Shown here piece by piece: positions 7,997 through 15,368 of a stretch of 37,802 nt of DNA (its first letter is position 1; each line of letters opens with the position of its first letter). The DNA comes from Acidobacteriota bacterium (GTDB lineage: Bacteria > Acidobacteriota > Terriglobia > Terriglobales > Acidobacteriaceae). A program made the position numbers and the translations under genes. The notes below the pieces were generated by a model. That model made no database searches, had not been told where the DNA came from, and saw only the letters and a list, made by a program, of their open reading frames with translations. Location of the stretch: assembly GCA_028872955.1 (NCBI GenBank), contig JAGWNX010000031.1:1-37802 (forward strand), read 5' to 3'.

Positions 7997-8014
7997 AAAG
8001 CGGCTGCGAGCCGC
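7997..8014 (-). terminator. Short hairpin after the CDP-alcohol phosphatidyltransferase gene
   Basis: GCGGCT (8000-8005) and AGCCGC (8009-8014) form a perfect 6-bp stem with a 3-base loop, followed on the minus strand by only TTT. It lies 27 bases after the minus-strand stop at 8041. It is plausible as a weak intrinsic terminator but has a poor U tract. Confidence 0.35.
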
Positions 8015-8040
8015 GACCCCACCCCCCTACGGAACAGGGG

Positions 8041-8667
8041 CTAAGCGGCGAGCTTGCGCCGCTCCGTCTCCAGATAGGTGTAGCGAATGCGGTGGATGAC
8101 CGTGAGCGTTGAGAAGAACGCCAGCACCCACAGCGCCGCAGCCATGACGCCCCAACGGTTGAACAGAGCCCCCAGAATGACGCAGACGATGCGCTCTGGC
8201 CGCTCCATAAAGCCCACCTTGCAGGAGCCGATCAGTGCCTCGGCCCGGGCACGCGTGTAGCTCACCATCAGGCAGGCCGTCATGACAAACGCCACCAGCC
8301 CCACGTAGAACAGGCGGTTGCCCCGCGCGTAGAAGACCAGTAGGCCAAAGAAGATCGCCACGTCGGAGTAGCGATCGATGACGGAGTCAAAGAACGCTCC
8401 GAAGACCGAGACCTGATTGGTCTGGCGCGCCACCCGGCCGTCTACCATGTCAAACACACCGGCCCCGATGATGATGAGGCCCGCGTACAGAAACATGCGA
8501 TTGGCATGGCTGCCCTTGGCAAAGCCGAAGAAGAGTGCCGCCACAATGTTGATGATGAGGCCGATGAAGGTCAGCGTGTTCGGCGAGATGCGCGACAGCG
8601 CCAGGCCATTGACAATCTTCTGCAGCAGCCATCCGCTGCCCTTGCCGAACTGACTAGTCCAGGTCAC
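8041..8667 (-). CDS. CDP-alcohol phosphatidyltransferase (phosphatidylinositol-phosphate-synthase-like)
   Basis: 208-aa integral membrane enzyme that moves a phosphatidyl group from CDP-diacylglycerol to an alcohol, making phospholipid head groups. The full signature D-X2-DG-X2-AR-X8-G-X3-D-X3-D is present as Asp73, Asp76-Gly77, Ala80-Arg81, Gly90, Asp94 and Asp98. About five or six hydrophobic segments are visible (e.g. TFIGLIINIVAALFFGF, GLIIIGAG, VGLVAFVMTACLMV). The GFMERPERI segment resembles the motif after the active site in inositol-phosphate-accepting members, so PgsA-like phosphatidylinositol phosphate synthase is a fair guess, but glycerol-phosphate acceptance is not excluded. The GTG at 8667 has AGAGGA upstream. 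It begins 18 bases after the greA stop, so greA and this gene are probably co-transcribed. Confidence 0.88.
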   Translation of the reverse strand: MTWTSQFGKGSGWLLQKIVNGLALSRISPNTLTFIGLIINIVAALFFGFAKGSHANRMFLYAGLIIIGAGVFDMVDGRVARQTNQVSVFGAFFDSVIDRYSDVAIFFGLLVFYARGNRLFYVGLVAFVMTACLMVSYTRARAEALIGSCKVGFMERPERIVCVILGALFNRWGVMAAALWVLAFFSTLTVIHRIRYTYLETERRKLAA

Positions 8668-8685
8668 GCTACTTCCTCTGCACGG

Positions 8686-9159
8686 TTACTCAGTCGCATC
8701 GTGAATCGTAATCAGCTTGAGGATCTCAAGCTCACGCTTGCCGTTGGGCGTCACTACGGTGGCGGTATCGCCAACCCGCTTGCCCAGCAACGAACGACCG
8801 ATCGGCGAGGTGGTGGAGATCAGGCCCTTGGCTACATCCGACTCCTCACTGGTAACCAGCTGATACTTGATCTCTTCGTCCTTGGTGATGTCAAAGACGG
8901 TGACCGTGGCACCGAAGCCCACTTTATCGTTCGGGATATTGGACAGGTTGACCATGGCGAGCTCGCCCATCCGCTTCTTGAGCTGGCCCAGGCGCGCGTT
9001 AACGAACTCCTGCCGCTGCTTCGCCATGTGATACTCGGCGTTTTCGCTCAGGTCGCCCAGGGCGACAGCCTTCTTAATCTCGGCCGGCAGTTCCGTGGTC
9101 AGCTCATACTCCAGCTGCTTGATCTCCTCGGCGAGTCGCTTCATTACGTGTTCAGGCAT
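8686..9159 (-). CDS. greA: Transcription elongation factor GreA
   Basis: 157-aa GreA protein, which rescues backtracked RNA polymerase by stimulating transcript cleavage through the secondary channel. The N-terminal coiled coil carries the acidic tip motif GDLSENAEY (35-43), with Asp36 and Glu39 at the expected tip positions. The C-terminal FKBP-like domain contains TVFDITKDEEIKYQLV, ISTTSPIGRSLLGKRVGDTATV and a final LEILKL. Length matches the family (about 158 aa). The ATG at 9159 has no clear Shine-Dalgarno, and a second in-frame Met lies five codons later. A perfect TATAAT -10 box sits 70 bases upstream. Confidence 0.96.
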   Translation of the reverse strand: MPEHVMKRLAEEIKQLEYELTTELPAEIKKAVALGDLSENAEYHMAKQRQEFVNARLGQLKKRMGELAMVNLSNIPNDKVGFGATVTVFDITKDEEIKYQLVTSEESDVAKGLISTTSPIGRSLLGKRVGDTATVVTPNGKRELEILKLITIHDATE

Positions 9160-9228
9160 GGATTGTCCGCGTGATCCGGGGCTCCCTTAAATAGCGACGC
9201 ATGGTACCGTGCCCCGGCCCAGAGCTTG

Positions 9229-9234
9229 ATTATA
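9229..9234 (-). promoter_or_regulatory. Putative greA -10 box
   Basis: The minus strand reads TATAAT, a perfect sigma-70 -10 hexamer, with TTCCAC 17 bases upstream as a poor -35. It lies in the 115-base gap between ruvX and greA, leaving a leader of about 60 bases. It is the only exact TATAAT noticed in an intergenic gap of this window. Confidence 0.45.
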
Positions 9235-9274
9235 CGATGGTTGCCGCCGCCGTGGAATCCAGCCCTGCTGCCCC

Positions 9275-9721
9275 CTAGCGATCGGCGCGCGCGTCCAGAA
9301 AGGCCTGCAGGATCAAAACGGCAGCCACCTGATCGATGATGCCTTTCCGACCTACGCCATCGGCACCCGGCCCGCGGGCGTGGCCGGCGTCGTCCAGATA
9401 GCGATGCGCCTCGGTGGTGGTCAGGCGCTCATCCCACAGGTGCACGGTCAGGCCGAACTCCTGCCGCAGCTCCTCGGCAAAGGCCTGGGCCTTCAGGGCC
9501 TGCGGGCTGACGTCGCCAGACATGTACAGCGGATTGCCCACCACCGCCTCCTGCACGCCATGCTTGCGGAGCATGCGGCCCACCCACTTCATATCTGCCC
9601 GCTTGCCGGTGCGATGGAGCGTAAACAGGGGCTGAGCCGTGTAGCCGAGGGGGTCAGAGACAGCGATGCCAATGCGGCGGTCGCCCACGTCAAAACCGGC
9701 GATGCGTGCGACTTGCTCCAT
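9275..9721 (-). CDS. ruvX: Putative Holliday junction resolvase / pre-16S rRNA nuclease RuvX (YqgF)
   Basis: 148-aa RNase H-like nuclease of the YqgF/RuvX family, which functions in 16S rRNA 5'-end maturation and was earlier proposed as a Holliday junction resolvase. The N-terminal strand motif is IAGFDVGDRRIGIAVSDP with catalytic Asp11; VVGNPLYMSGD corresponds to the VGLP-type motif; HLWDERLTTTEA is the conserved DERxTT block; and DQVAAVLILQAFLD supplies the last conserved Asp. The ATG at 9721 (MEQVARIAGF) gives the normal family length; a longer frame to 9844 adds 41 Arg-rich residues without family similarity and is rejected. GGAGGGG lies about 11 bases upstream. It diverges from mltG. Confidence 0.93.
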   Translation of the reverse strand: MEQVARIAGFDVGDRRIGIAVSDPLGYTAQPLFTLHRTGKRADMKWVGRMLRKHGVQEAVVGNPLYMSGDVSPQALKAQAFAEELRQEFGLTVHLWDERLTTTEAHRYLDDAGHARGPGADGVGRKGIIDQVAAVLILQAFLDARADR

Positions 9722-9795
9722 CGGGCGAGTGCCCCTCCACTCTCCATCCTGACACAGGACCGGAGCCGCCGCAGGTCTGGCGGCCGGGGCTTGGC

Positions 9796-9801
9796 TACAA
9801 T
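9796..9801 (+). promoter_or_regulatory. Putative mltG -10 box
   Basis: GGC followed by TACAAT (9796-9801) and then AAAGG, in the 172-base gap between divergent ruvX and mltG. No good -35 is seen at 16-18 bases. The context resembles the box before mnmG, where TAGAAT is also followed by AAAGG. Confidence 0.35.
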
Positions 9802-9893
9802 AAAGGCGACGCAGGCGCTGACAGCTCCGCCTAAGCTTTGCCACATAACCTGCCCAGTTGCCCAGGTCAGTTGCCAGGAGACTCCCCGCCCCG

Positions 9894-10901
9894 ATGAAGT
9901 ACGTTGCCGCCCTCGTCTTGCTGCTTGCGCTTGCCCTGGCCGGGGCTGCGGCGCTGGTGTACCTGCCCTACGGCCCCACGGCAGCCTCCGACGACGACGC
10001 CACCTTCGTGGAGATTGCTCCCGGCACGACGTCAAGCGCCATGGCCGCGCAGTTGGAGCATGCCGGTGTTCTGCGCTCGCGGTACAGCTTCCTGCTGCTG
10101 CGCATGGTGCATGGCGGCCGCCTGAAGGCCGGCGAGTACCGCTTCAACCATCCGGCACCGGCGACCGAGGTCTACGCCCGCATCCTGCGGGGCGACATCT
10201 ATACGCGGGCGCTCACCATCCCCGAAGGCTACAACATCTTCGACATCGCACAGATTGTTGAAAAGAATGGTTTTGCTCCAGCATCAGCGTTTTTGGCCGC
10301 GGCTCGCCAGCACACTGAACTGATTGCCACGCTGCTGCCCGCAGGGGAGCACCCGGCCTCGCTGGAGGGGTACCTGTTTCCAGACACCTACCACTTTGCC
10401 CGGCATACGGCACCGCTCACCATGCTGACGGCGATGGTGCACCGCTACCGCCAGGTGGCAGGTCAGCTGGGCCTGAATGACTCTGCCGACGCCGAGCGCA
10501 CGGTGATTCTGGCTTCGCTGATTGAAAAAGAGGTGAGCCAGGCCAGTGAGCGGCCACTGGTGGCCGGCGTCTTTGAGAATCGGCTGGCGAAGGCGATGCC
10601 GCTGGCCACGGACCCCACCGTGATCTACGCCGCACTGCTGGACGGACGCTGGCGGGGAACCATCTACCAGTCTGACCTGCAGTCGCCCTCGCCGTACAAC
10701 ACCTACCGGCACGCGGGACTGCCGCCCGGCCCGATCTGCAATCCCGGACTGGCCTCGCTGCGCGCTGCGCTGAACCCCGCCCAGACCGACTACCTGTACT
10801 TTGTGGCAGACGCGGCCGGCCACACCCGCTTCTCTGCCGATCTGAAGCAGCACGCCCAGCAGGTACAGGCCTATCGGCAGGCTGTGCGTGGTTCTCACTA
10901 A
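9894..10901 (+). CDS. mltG: Endolytic murein transglycosylase MltG
   Basis: 335-aa YceG/MltG-type lytic transglycosylase that cleaves nascent glycan strands at the cytoplasmic membrane and so sets strand length. One N-terminal membrane anchor is visible (residues 4-24, VAALVLLLALALAGAAALVYL), followed by a LysM-like region and the catalytic core ILASLIEKEVSQASERPLVAGVF with the catalytic Glu in EKE (211-213). LATDPTVIYA, YNTYRHAGLPPGPICNPG and DYLYFVAD are the remaining family blocks. The ATG at 9894 is chosen over an in-frame TTG at 9858 because it begins the membrane anchor; AGGAG lies 13 bases upstream. Length is close to E. coli MltG (340 aa). Confidence 0.95.
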   Translation: MKYVAALVLLLALALAGAAALVYLPYGPTAASDDDATFVEIAPGTTSSAMAAQLEHAGVLRSRYSFLLLRMVHGGRLKAGEYRFNHPAPATEVYARILRGDIYTRALTIPEGYNIFDIAQIVEKNGFAPASAFLAAARQHTELIATLLPAGEHPASLEGYLFPDTYHFARHTAPLTMLTAMVHRYRQVAGQLGLNDSADAERTVILASLIEKEVSQASERPLVAGVFENRLAKAMPLATDPTVIYAALLDGRWRGTIYQSDLQSPSPYNTYRHAGLPPGPICNPGLASLRAALNPAQTDYLYFVADAAGHTRFSADLKQHAQQVQAYRQAVRGSH

Positions 10902-11007
10902 ATCAAGTTGTCGCAAAGCCGAATCTCAGCATCCAAGAGTTCAAGAGCTGGAGAGGACAATTTGACCGGCCGGTGCCCGCAGGCGAGGTTCGCGGGTCCG
11001 GCCCGGC

Positions 11008-11018
11008 TATACTTAAGT
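11008..11018 (+). promoter_or_regulatory. Putative -10 box of the lipoprotein gene with overlapping palindrome
   Basis: GGC followed by TATACT (11008-11013), overlapping the 8-bp palindrome ACTTAAGT (11011-11018). A start site about seven bases downstream would leave a leader of only about 8-10 bases before the ATG at 11028, which also lacks a Shine-Dalgarno. The -35 is not recognisable. Confidence 0.4.
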
Positions 11019-11027
11019 TTCGTGCTC

Positions 11028-11915
11028 ATGACCAAACGATTTGGCGTTGCGACCTCCCTGCTCAGTTGCGTACTCGCACTGACGGGCTGCCTGTCGCACA
11101 CCCGCACGGTACCCAGGGCGCATGCGCCGGCCATCGTGATGGACGCGACCCTGACGGAGCTGACCGAGCAGGTAGCCCAGCGCTACCAGGCCACCCGGAC
11201 GATCAACGCCGCAGTGGAGATTGTGGCCACGACCGGCGGCAGCCGCACCGGCGAAGAGCGCGACTCGCTGAGCTTTGGTGGCTACATCTTTGTGCGCAAG
11301 CCGCAGGATTTGCGGGTGATTCTGCGCGTGCCGGTGCTGGGCTCGCAGGCGCTGGACATGGTGAGCGACGGCAGACAGTGGAAGCTGTGGATACCGCCCC
11401 GCAACCGCGCCATGCAGGGCACCAGCCAGGTGACGAGGCCCTCAAAGAACGGCCTGGAGAATCTGCGCCCGGCGGTCTTCTTTGACTCGCTGCTGGTGCG
11501 TGGGCTGGAGCCCGGACAGATCGCCTCGCTGACCTCGGACGTGCGCCTTGTGGACCACTCCAGCGGCCACAAGACGGACCTGGTGGAAGAGCCGGACTAT
11601 GACCTGGCCATGCTGGGGCAGCCCGAGGGCCAGACCGTGCGCACCCTGCGTGTGATCCACATCAGCCGCGAGAATCTGCTGCCGTACCAGCAGGACATCT
11701 ACGACGCGCAAGGCAACATTGTGACCAAGGCGACCTACTCGAACTACCAGACCCTCGGCGGCGTTCCCTTCCCCATGAAGGTCGTGATCCGGCGCCCGAT
11801 GGACCAGTACAGCCTGACCGTGACCATCTCCAAGCTGAGCCTGAACCAGCAGATGGACGACGATCAGTTTGAGCTGAAGATTCCCGAGAACGTCCCCATC
11901 CAGACGATGAAGTAG
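11028..11915 (+). CDS. Outer-membrane lipoprotein (DUF4292/LolB-like)
   Basis: 295-aa predicted lipoprotein. The N-terminus MTKRFGVATSLLSCVLALTG ends in a lipobox (LALTGC) with Cys21 as the lipidation site. The mature part has a run of amphipathic beta strands (NAAVEIVATT, SFGGYIFVRKPQDLRVILRVPVLGSQALDMVSDGRQWKLWIP, then repeated strands to FPMKVVIRRPMDQYSLTVTISKLSLNQQMDDDQFELKIP), the open-barrel pattern of LolB/LolA and DUF4292 proteins that carry lipids or lipoproteins. The assignment is by fold pattern only. The ATG at 11028 is chosen because it starts the signal peptide; an upstream extension to 10908 has no coding character. It lies 126 bases downstream of mltG on the same strand. Confidence 0.82.
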   Translation: MTKRFGVATSLLSCVLALTGCLSHTRTVPRAHAPAIVMDATLTELTEQVAQRYQATRTINAAVEIVATTGGSRTGEERDSLSFGGYIFVRKPQDLRVILRVPVLGSQALDMVSDGRQWKLWIPPRNRAMQGTSQVTRPSKNGLENLRPAVFFDSLLVRGLEPGQIASLTSDVRLVDHSSGHKTDLVEEPDYDLAMLGQPEGQTVRTLRVIHISRENLLPYQQDIYDAQGNIVTKATYSNYQTLGGVPFPMKVVIRRPMDQYSLTVTISKLSLNQQMDDDQFELKIPENVPIQTMK

Positions 11916-11923
11916 TAGCCGGT

Positions 11924-12967
11924 CTAGCGCTGCAGGCCACCCAGGCCAGTGCGTGCGGCGTGGTCGGCGATGGCGGTGTTGATCTCCAGCGCCAGTTGCA
12001 GCGCGGCGCGGCCGTCGTCTCCGCTTACCAGCGGGGGCTGCCGGTGGCGTACGGCATCCAGGAAGGCTTGCAGCTCCAGCCGCAGGGGCTCGCCCGGCTC
12101 GACGGGCAGCTTTTTGAGCGAGAGCCCAGCAGAGGGGTGCTGGCCCGACGCCTGCGCCATGGCAGCGAGCGCCGCAAGCTGCTCCATGCTCAGGCCCGCT
12201 GCGGCCGTTACGTCGATCATCAGCAGGTCCTGCCGGGCAAAGTCCAGCGAGAGGTACTGGTGCGGCTGGAAGAAGCGCAGCTTGCGCACGCGCTCTGTAC
12301 TGACGCGGCTGGCGGTAAAGTTGGCGACGCAGCCGTTGGCAAACTCGAGGCGCACGTTCGCGATATCCACCTTAGGCGAGAGCACGGGCAGACCCACCGC
12401 GCGCACCTCCGTTACCGGGCTGCCCACCAGGCTGAGCACAATGTCCAGGTCGTGGATCATCAGGTCCAGTACCACGTCCACATCCAGCGAGCGCGGCGTA
12501 AAGACGCTGAGGCGGTGCGACTCAAAGAACATGGGCTGGTGCAGCACGCGGCGAGCGGCGGTGACGGCGGGGTTGAAGCGCTCCAGGTGGCCGGTCTGCA
12601 CGATGCGGCCGTGCTGCCGGGCCGCGGCCAGAATGCGGTCAGCGTCCTGCAGGGTGCCGGCCAGCGGCTTCTCGATCAACAGGTCAACCCCGGCGGCCAG
12701 CAGCGGCTCTGCCACAGAGGCGTGGTGCACCGTGGGCACGCAGACGCTGGCGGCGTGAACCGGGCCCACTGCGGCCAGACACTCTGCCAGCGAGGTGAAG
12801 CCGGGCAGGCTAAAGTCGGCAGCGGCGCGAGCCGCAGCCTCAGGCTGGGCATCGACGACCCCCACCAGTTGAACTGGCGCTCCGGAGGCCTGTAAATCCT
12901 GGTAGACGCGAAGGTGGTTGCGCCCGAAGACACCGGCACCCACCACCACCACCCGCTGCTGCTGCAT
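11924..12967 (-). CDS. Gfo/Idh/MocA-family oxidoreductase
   Basis: 347-aa NAD(P)-dependent oxidoreductase of the Gfo/Idh/MocA family. The Rossmann motif VVVVGAGVFGRNHL is at 6-19. The family EKP motif appears as LLIEKPLAGTLQDADRIL, the step at which Lys contacts the cofactor and substrate. Later blocks are TGHLERFNPAV, DLMIHDLDIVLSLVG with the expected Asp/His pair, and a C-terminal beta sheet. Proteins with HDLDIVL and NPAV are often annotated as UDP-N-acetylglucosamine 3-dehydrogenase-like or similar nucleotide-sugar enzymes, and this one may be one, but the substrate cannot be set. The ATG at 12967 follows GCAGGAG by six bases; an in-frame GTG at 12985 overlaps the preceding stop codon and is the alternative. 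Confidence 0.88.
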   Translation of the reverse strand: MQQQRVVVVGAGVFGRNHLRVYQDLQASGAPVQLVGVVDAQPEAAARAAADFSLPGFTSLAECLAAVGPVHAASVCVPTVHHASVAEPLLAAGVDLLIEKPLAGTLQDADRILAAARQHGRIVQTGHLERFNPAVTAARRVLHQPMFFESHRLSVFTPRSLDVDVVLDLMIHDLDIVLSLVGSPVTEVRAVGLPVLSPKVDIANVRLEFANGCVANFTASRVSTERVRKLRFFQPHQYLSLDFARQDLLMIDVTAAAGLSMEQLAALAAMAQASGQHPSAGLSLKKLPVEPGEPLRLELQAFLDAVRHRQPPLVSGDDGRAALQLALEINTAIADHAARTGLGGLQR

Positions 12968-12984
12968 GCCTGGCTCCTGCGTCA

Positions 12985-13197
12985 CTACCGTGCTTCGACC
13001 GGGGCCTCAACGGCCTGGCGGCAACGCGCGTACAGCTCCAGCAGATGGCTCACCTGATCCTCTGGCCGGGAGGAAGGAGTGACACCAAAGCCGGTGGTGC
13101 CGGAGACGCTCTTGGTTACATTTGCCTGCGAGGCCACAAACTTCAAAAGATCCAGCGCGATGTCCTCGGTGCGGCGAGCGGCTGCGTTCAGTTCCAT
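12985..13197 (-). CDS. Small conserved-looking protein of unknown function
   Basis: 70-aa acidic/helical protein that I do not recognise. It begins MELNAAARRTEDIALDLLKF and ends with HLLELYARCRQAVEAPVEAR; two amphipathic helices flank a Ser/Thr/Gly-rich middle. There is no signal peptide, membrane segment or cysteine pair. A good Shine-Dalgarno (AAAGGAAG, about seven bases before the ATG at 13197) supports a real gene. It ends 18 bases before the ATG of the Gfo/Idh/MocA oxidoreductase and touches the alternative GTG start of that gene, so the two are probably translationally coupled. A partner or regulator role for the oxidoreductase is only a guess. Confidence 0.65.
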   Translation of the reverse strand: MELNAAARRTEDIALDLLKFVASQANVTKSVSGTTGFGVTPSSRPEDQVSHLLELYARCRQAVEAPVEAR

Positions 13198-13291
13198 GGA
13201 GATACTTCCTTTCCCGTTGGTAGGTCGATGTTAATGGGGCTGCTGCCTGTGGCGCAAATAGCCCGCCGCGGCGGGGGCGAGCGACGCGAGC

Positions 13292-14017
13292 CTACTTCTG
13301 CGGAGTCGGCGCTGGCTTGCTGGTAGCCGGACTGGTGGCCGCAGGGGTGGTGGTGCCCGCAGGTTTAGCAGCCGGCTTGGCGACTGGCTTTTTGCGTGAC
13401 TTGTTAACTACCGGCGGTGCGGCGCTGACCACCGGCGCGGCTGGCGCCGGCGGCGGCGTGGTGGCAGCCTTCAGAGCGGCCTTCAGATCCGTCACCTGCT
13501 TTTCGCGGCTCTGGGCGGCGCCCTGGGCGGAGTCCAGCAACACGCGTCGACCGTCTTCCAGCTTGGCCAGCGCCTGGTCGAGTGCCTGCACCTGGGAGGC
13601 TGTGGCGCTGAGCCGGGCAACGGCATCGAGGCGCAGCACAACGTCGTAAAGCGCGCCCAGGTTGCGGCACAGCGGCAGCAGCGCAGCGGCGGAGTCCGGA
13701 GCGGCGTCGGCAGCGGTCATCAGACCAGGCAGCGCGCCCTGCACATCGCGCTGGATGGAGCTAACGTTCGCCGTCATCTCATCGCGCATGGCACTCGGGG
13801 CCTTCCAGCGCTCGATGCGCAGCTCCCCAATGGCCTCCTGCAGCGAGTCCAGGCCGGGCTTGATGACGGCTGAGGGTGCGGTGGCGGCAGTTGCGGGAGC
13901 AGATGTGGCCGGTGCTGCTGGCTGCTGGGCAGTGGCCACAGCGCAGGCCACTGCGCTGATCACAGCACTGATCGTCAGGCAACCGGCGGCAACCCAGGTA
14001 TGTGTCGTCCGTCTCAT
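13292..14017 (-). CDS. Exported Ala/Pro-rich protein of unknown function
   Basis: 241-aa protein with an N-terminal signal peptide (about 1-30, hydrophobic segment WVAAGCLTISAVISAVACAVA, cleavage likely near ATAQQ). Residues 31-50 are Ala/Pro/Thr-rich; 55-185 are mostly helical with heptad-like spacing (LDSLQEAIGELRIERW, TASQVQALDQALAKLEDGRRVLLDSAQ), suggesting a periplasmic coiled coil. The C-terminal 50 residues are a Lys/Pro/Ala/Thr linker (KKPVAKPAAKPAGTTTPA) of the kind that spans or binds peptidoglycan. No enzymatic motif is present. The ATG at 14017 lacks a strong ribosome-binding site. It lies between alanine racemase and the small unknown protein on the same strand. Confidence 0.72.
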   Translation of the reverse strand: MRRTTHTWVAAGCLTISAVISAVACAVATAQQPAAPATSAPATAATAPSAVIKPGLDSLQEAIGELRIERWKAPSAMRDEMTANVSSIQRDVQGALPGLMTAADAAPDSAAALLPLCRNLGALYDVVLRLDAVARLSATASQVQALDQALAKLEDGRRVLLDSAQGAAQSREKQVTDLKAALKAATTPPPAPAAPVVSAAPPVVNKSRKKPVAKPAAKPAGTTTPAATSPATSKPAPTPQK

Positions 14018-14080
14018 CGGAGTAGCGGCCCTCCTGTGGCCAACGCGCGGGGATGCTCGTCTGGCTCTATTGTAGGACGA

Positions 14081-15298
14081 CTACTCGACCAGGCGATGCG
14101 TGCCACGCAGTCCGCAGAGGATCTCGTAGGAGATGGTGCGGGCCAGGCGCGCGTGGTCGTCGGCCGTAATGCCATCGCCCAGCACCACCACGGCATCTCC
14201 CATGGCCACGTCGTCGATCCCCGTCACGTCGAGCACGGTCAGGTTCATGGAGACGCGGCCGAGGATCCGGGCGCGCTGGCCGGCGACCAGCATCCAGCCA
14301 CCGGCAGCACCGCTGCTGAGCTCCCGGCGCAGGCCGTTGGCATAACCGACGCCCACCAGGGCGACACGCATGGGCGCGGTTGCGACAAAGGTGCCGTTGT
14401 AGCCGACGGTCGCGCCCGGGGCCAGCTCGGCAACGGCGAGCACGGCTGCACGCCACGTGACAACCGGCAGCAGCTTGCGGCGGACCAGCGAGGCAGCGGT
14501 GTCGCTGCCCTCTACCGGCAGGCAGTACCCGTACAGGCCGATGCCGGCGCGCACCATGGGCTGCGCTCCCGCGCGGGCCGCAACGCCTTTGAGCCAGACC
14601 ACCGAGCTGCCCTCTCCGGGTGCAGCCTCACCGTTATCCACCATGGAGGTGTTGCCGACGTGCACGATCTCTGGTCGGAACCCGAACCGGGTGATGGCGC
14701 CCATCGCCCGCTCCATGCGCTCGCGCTGCAGCGTGGTGAGCTCGCAGTGCGCGACCTCAGTGGAGGCGAAGTGCGTCATGACGGCCTGCAGGCGCAGTGC
14801 AGGATGCTGCAGCAGCCAGGCCAGCACCGCCTGCAACGGCTCGCCCGGGGCCACACCCTGGCGCCCCATGCCGGTATCAATCTCCAGATGCACGTCGAAC
14901 GGCTCTCCGTGACCGCGCGTGGGCCGTGCCGAGTGCAGTGCGGCGTGCAGCGCCTCCAGCTGGTCAATGGTCCACACGATCGGGGTCAGGTTGTGCTCCA
15001 ACAGCGCGGCAGAGTCTGCGGGCAGCGGGCCGCCCATGATGAGGATGCGCGGCTGCTGTGCCACGGAGACGCCGTGGGCCGCCAGCGCACGGCGCAGCTG
15101 CACGCCCTCTTCGACATCCTGCACGCCCAGCCATGGCGCACCGGCACGCGCAAGCACCGGGCCGCACAGCGCCAGTCCATGCCCATAGGCGTTGGCCTTG
15201 ATGACCGCCAGCACGGGAACATCCGCACCGGCAGCGGCCGAGAGTGCCTGGTAGTTCTGGGTCAATCTGCCTGCAGAGATCTCAAGCCAGCTCGTCAC
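14081..15298 (-). CDS. alr: Alanine racemase
   Basis: 405-aa PLP enzyme that makes D-alanine for peptidoglycan. The PLP lysine is Lys34 in VIKANAYGHG; the second catalytic residue is Tyr300 in VGYNGTF, after the usual AELAPGATVGY lead-in. Other family blocks are DTGMGRQGV (141-149), THFASTE, MVRAGIGLYGY and ILGRVSMNLTVLDVT. The GTG at 15298 (VTSWLEISAGRL) is preferred because it matches the family N-terminus and follows GAGG by about eight bases; a longer frame to 15472 would run into dnaB. It begins 70 bases after the end of dnaB on the same strand, an arrangement (dnaB then alr) often seen in bacteria. Confidence 0.95.
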   Translation of the reverse strand: MTSWLEISAGRLTQNYQALSAAAGADVPVLAVIKANAYGHGLALCGPVLARAGAPWLGVQDVEEGVQLRRALAAHGVSVAQQPRILIMGGPLPADSAALLEHNLTPIVWTIDQLEALHAALHSARPTRGHGEPFDVHLEIDTGMGRQGVAPGEPLQAVLAWLLQHPALRLQAVMTHFASTEVAHCELTTLQRERMERAMGAITRFGFRPEIVHVGNTSMVDNGEAAPGEGSSVVWLKGVAARAGAQPMVRAGIGLYGYCLPVEGSDTAASLVRRKLLPVVTWRAAVLAVAELAPGATVGYNGTFVATAPMRVALVGVGYANGLRRELSSGAAGGWMLVAGQRARILGRVSMNLTVLDVTGIDDVAMGDAVVVLGDGITADDHARLARTISYEILCGLRGTHRLVE

Positions 15299-15368
15299 GC
15301 GCGGTCCTCGTGTCCAAATGCTATCTCGACCTGCGATGCAGAGCGATGGAACGAATGGGCTATACCGC

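Noticed and set aside
13262..13275. CCCGCCGCGGCGGG palindrome after the Ala/Pro-rich protein gene as a terminator
   Set aside because: It has no T tract and almost no loop. Such palindromes are expected by chance in DNA of this GC content.
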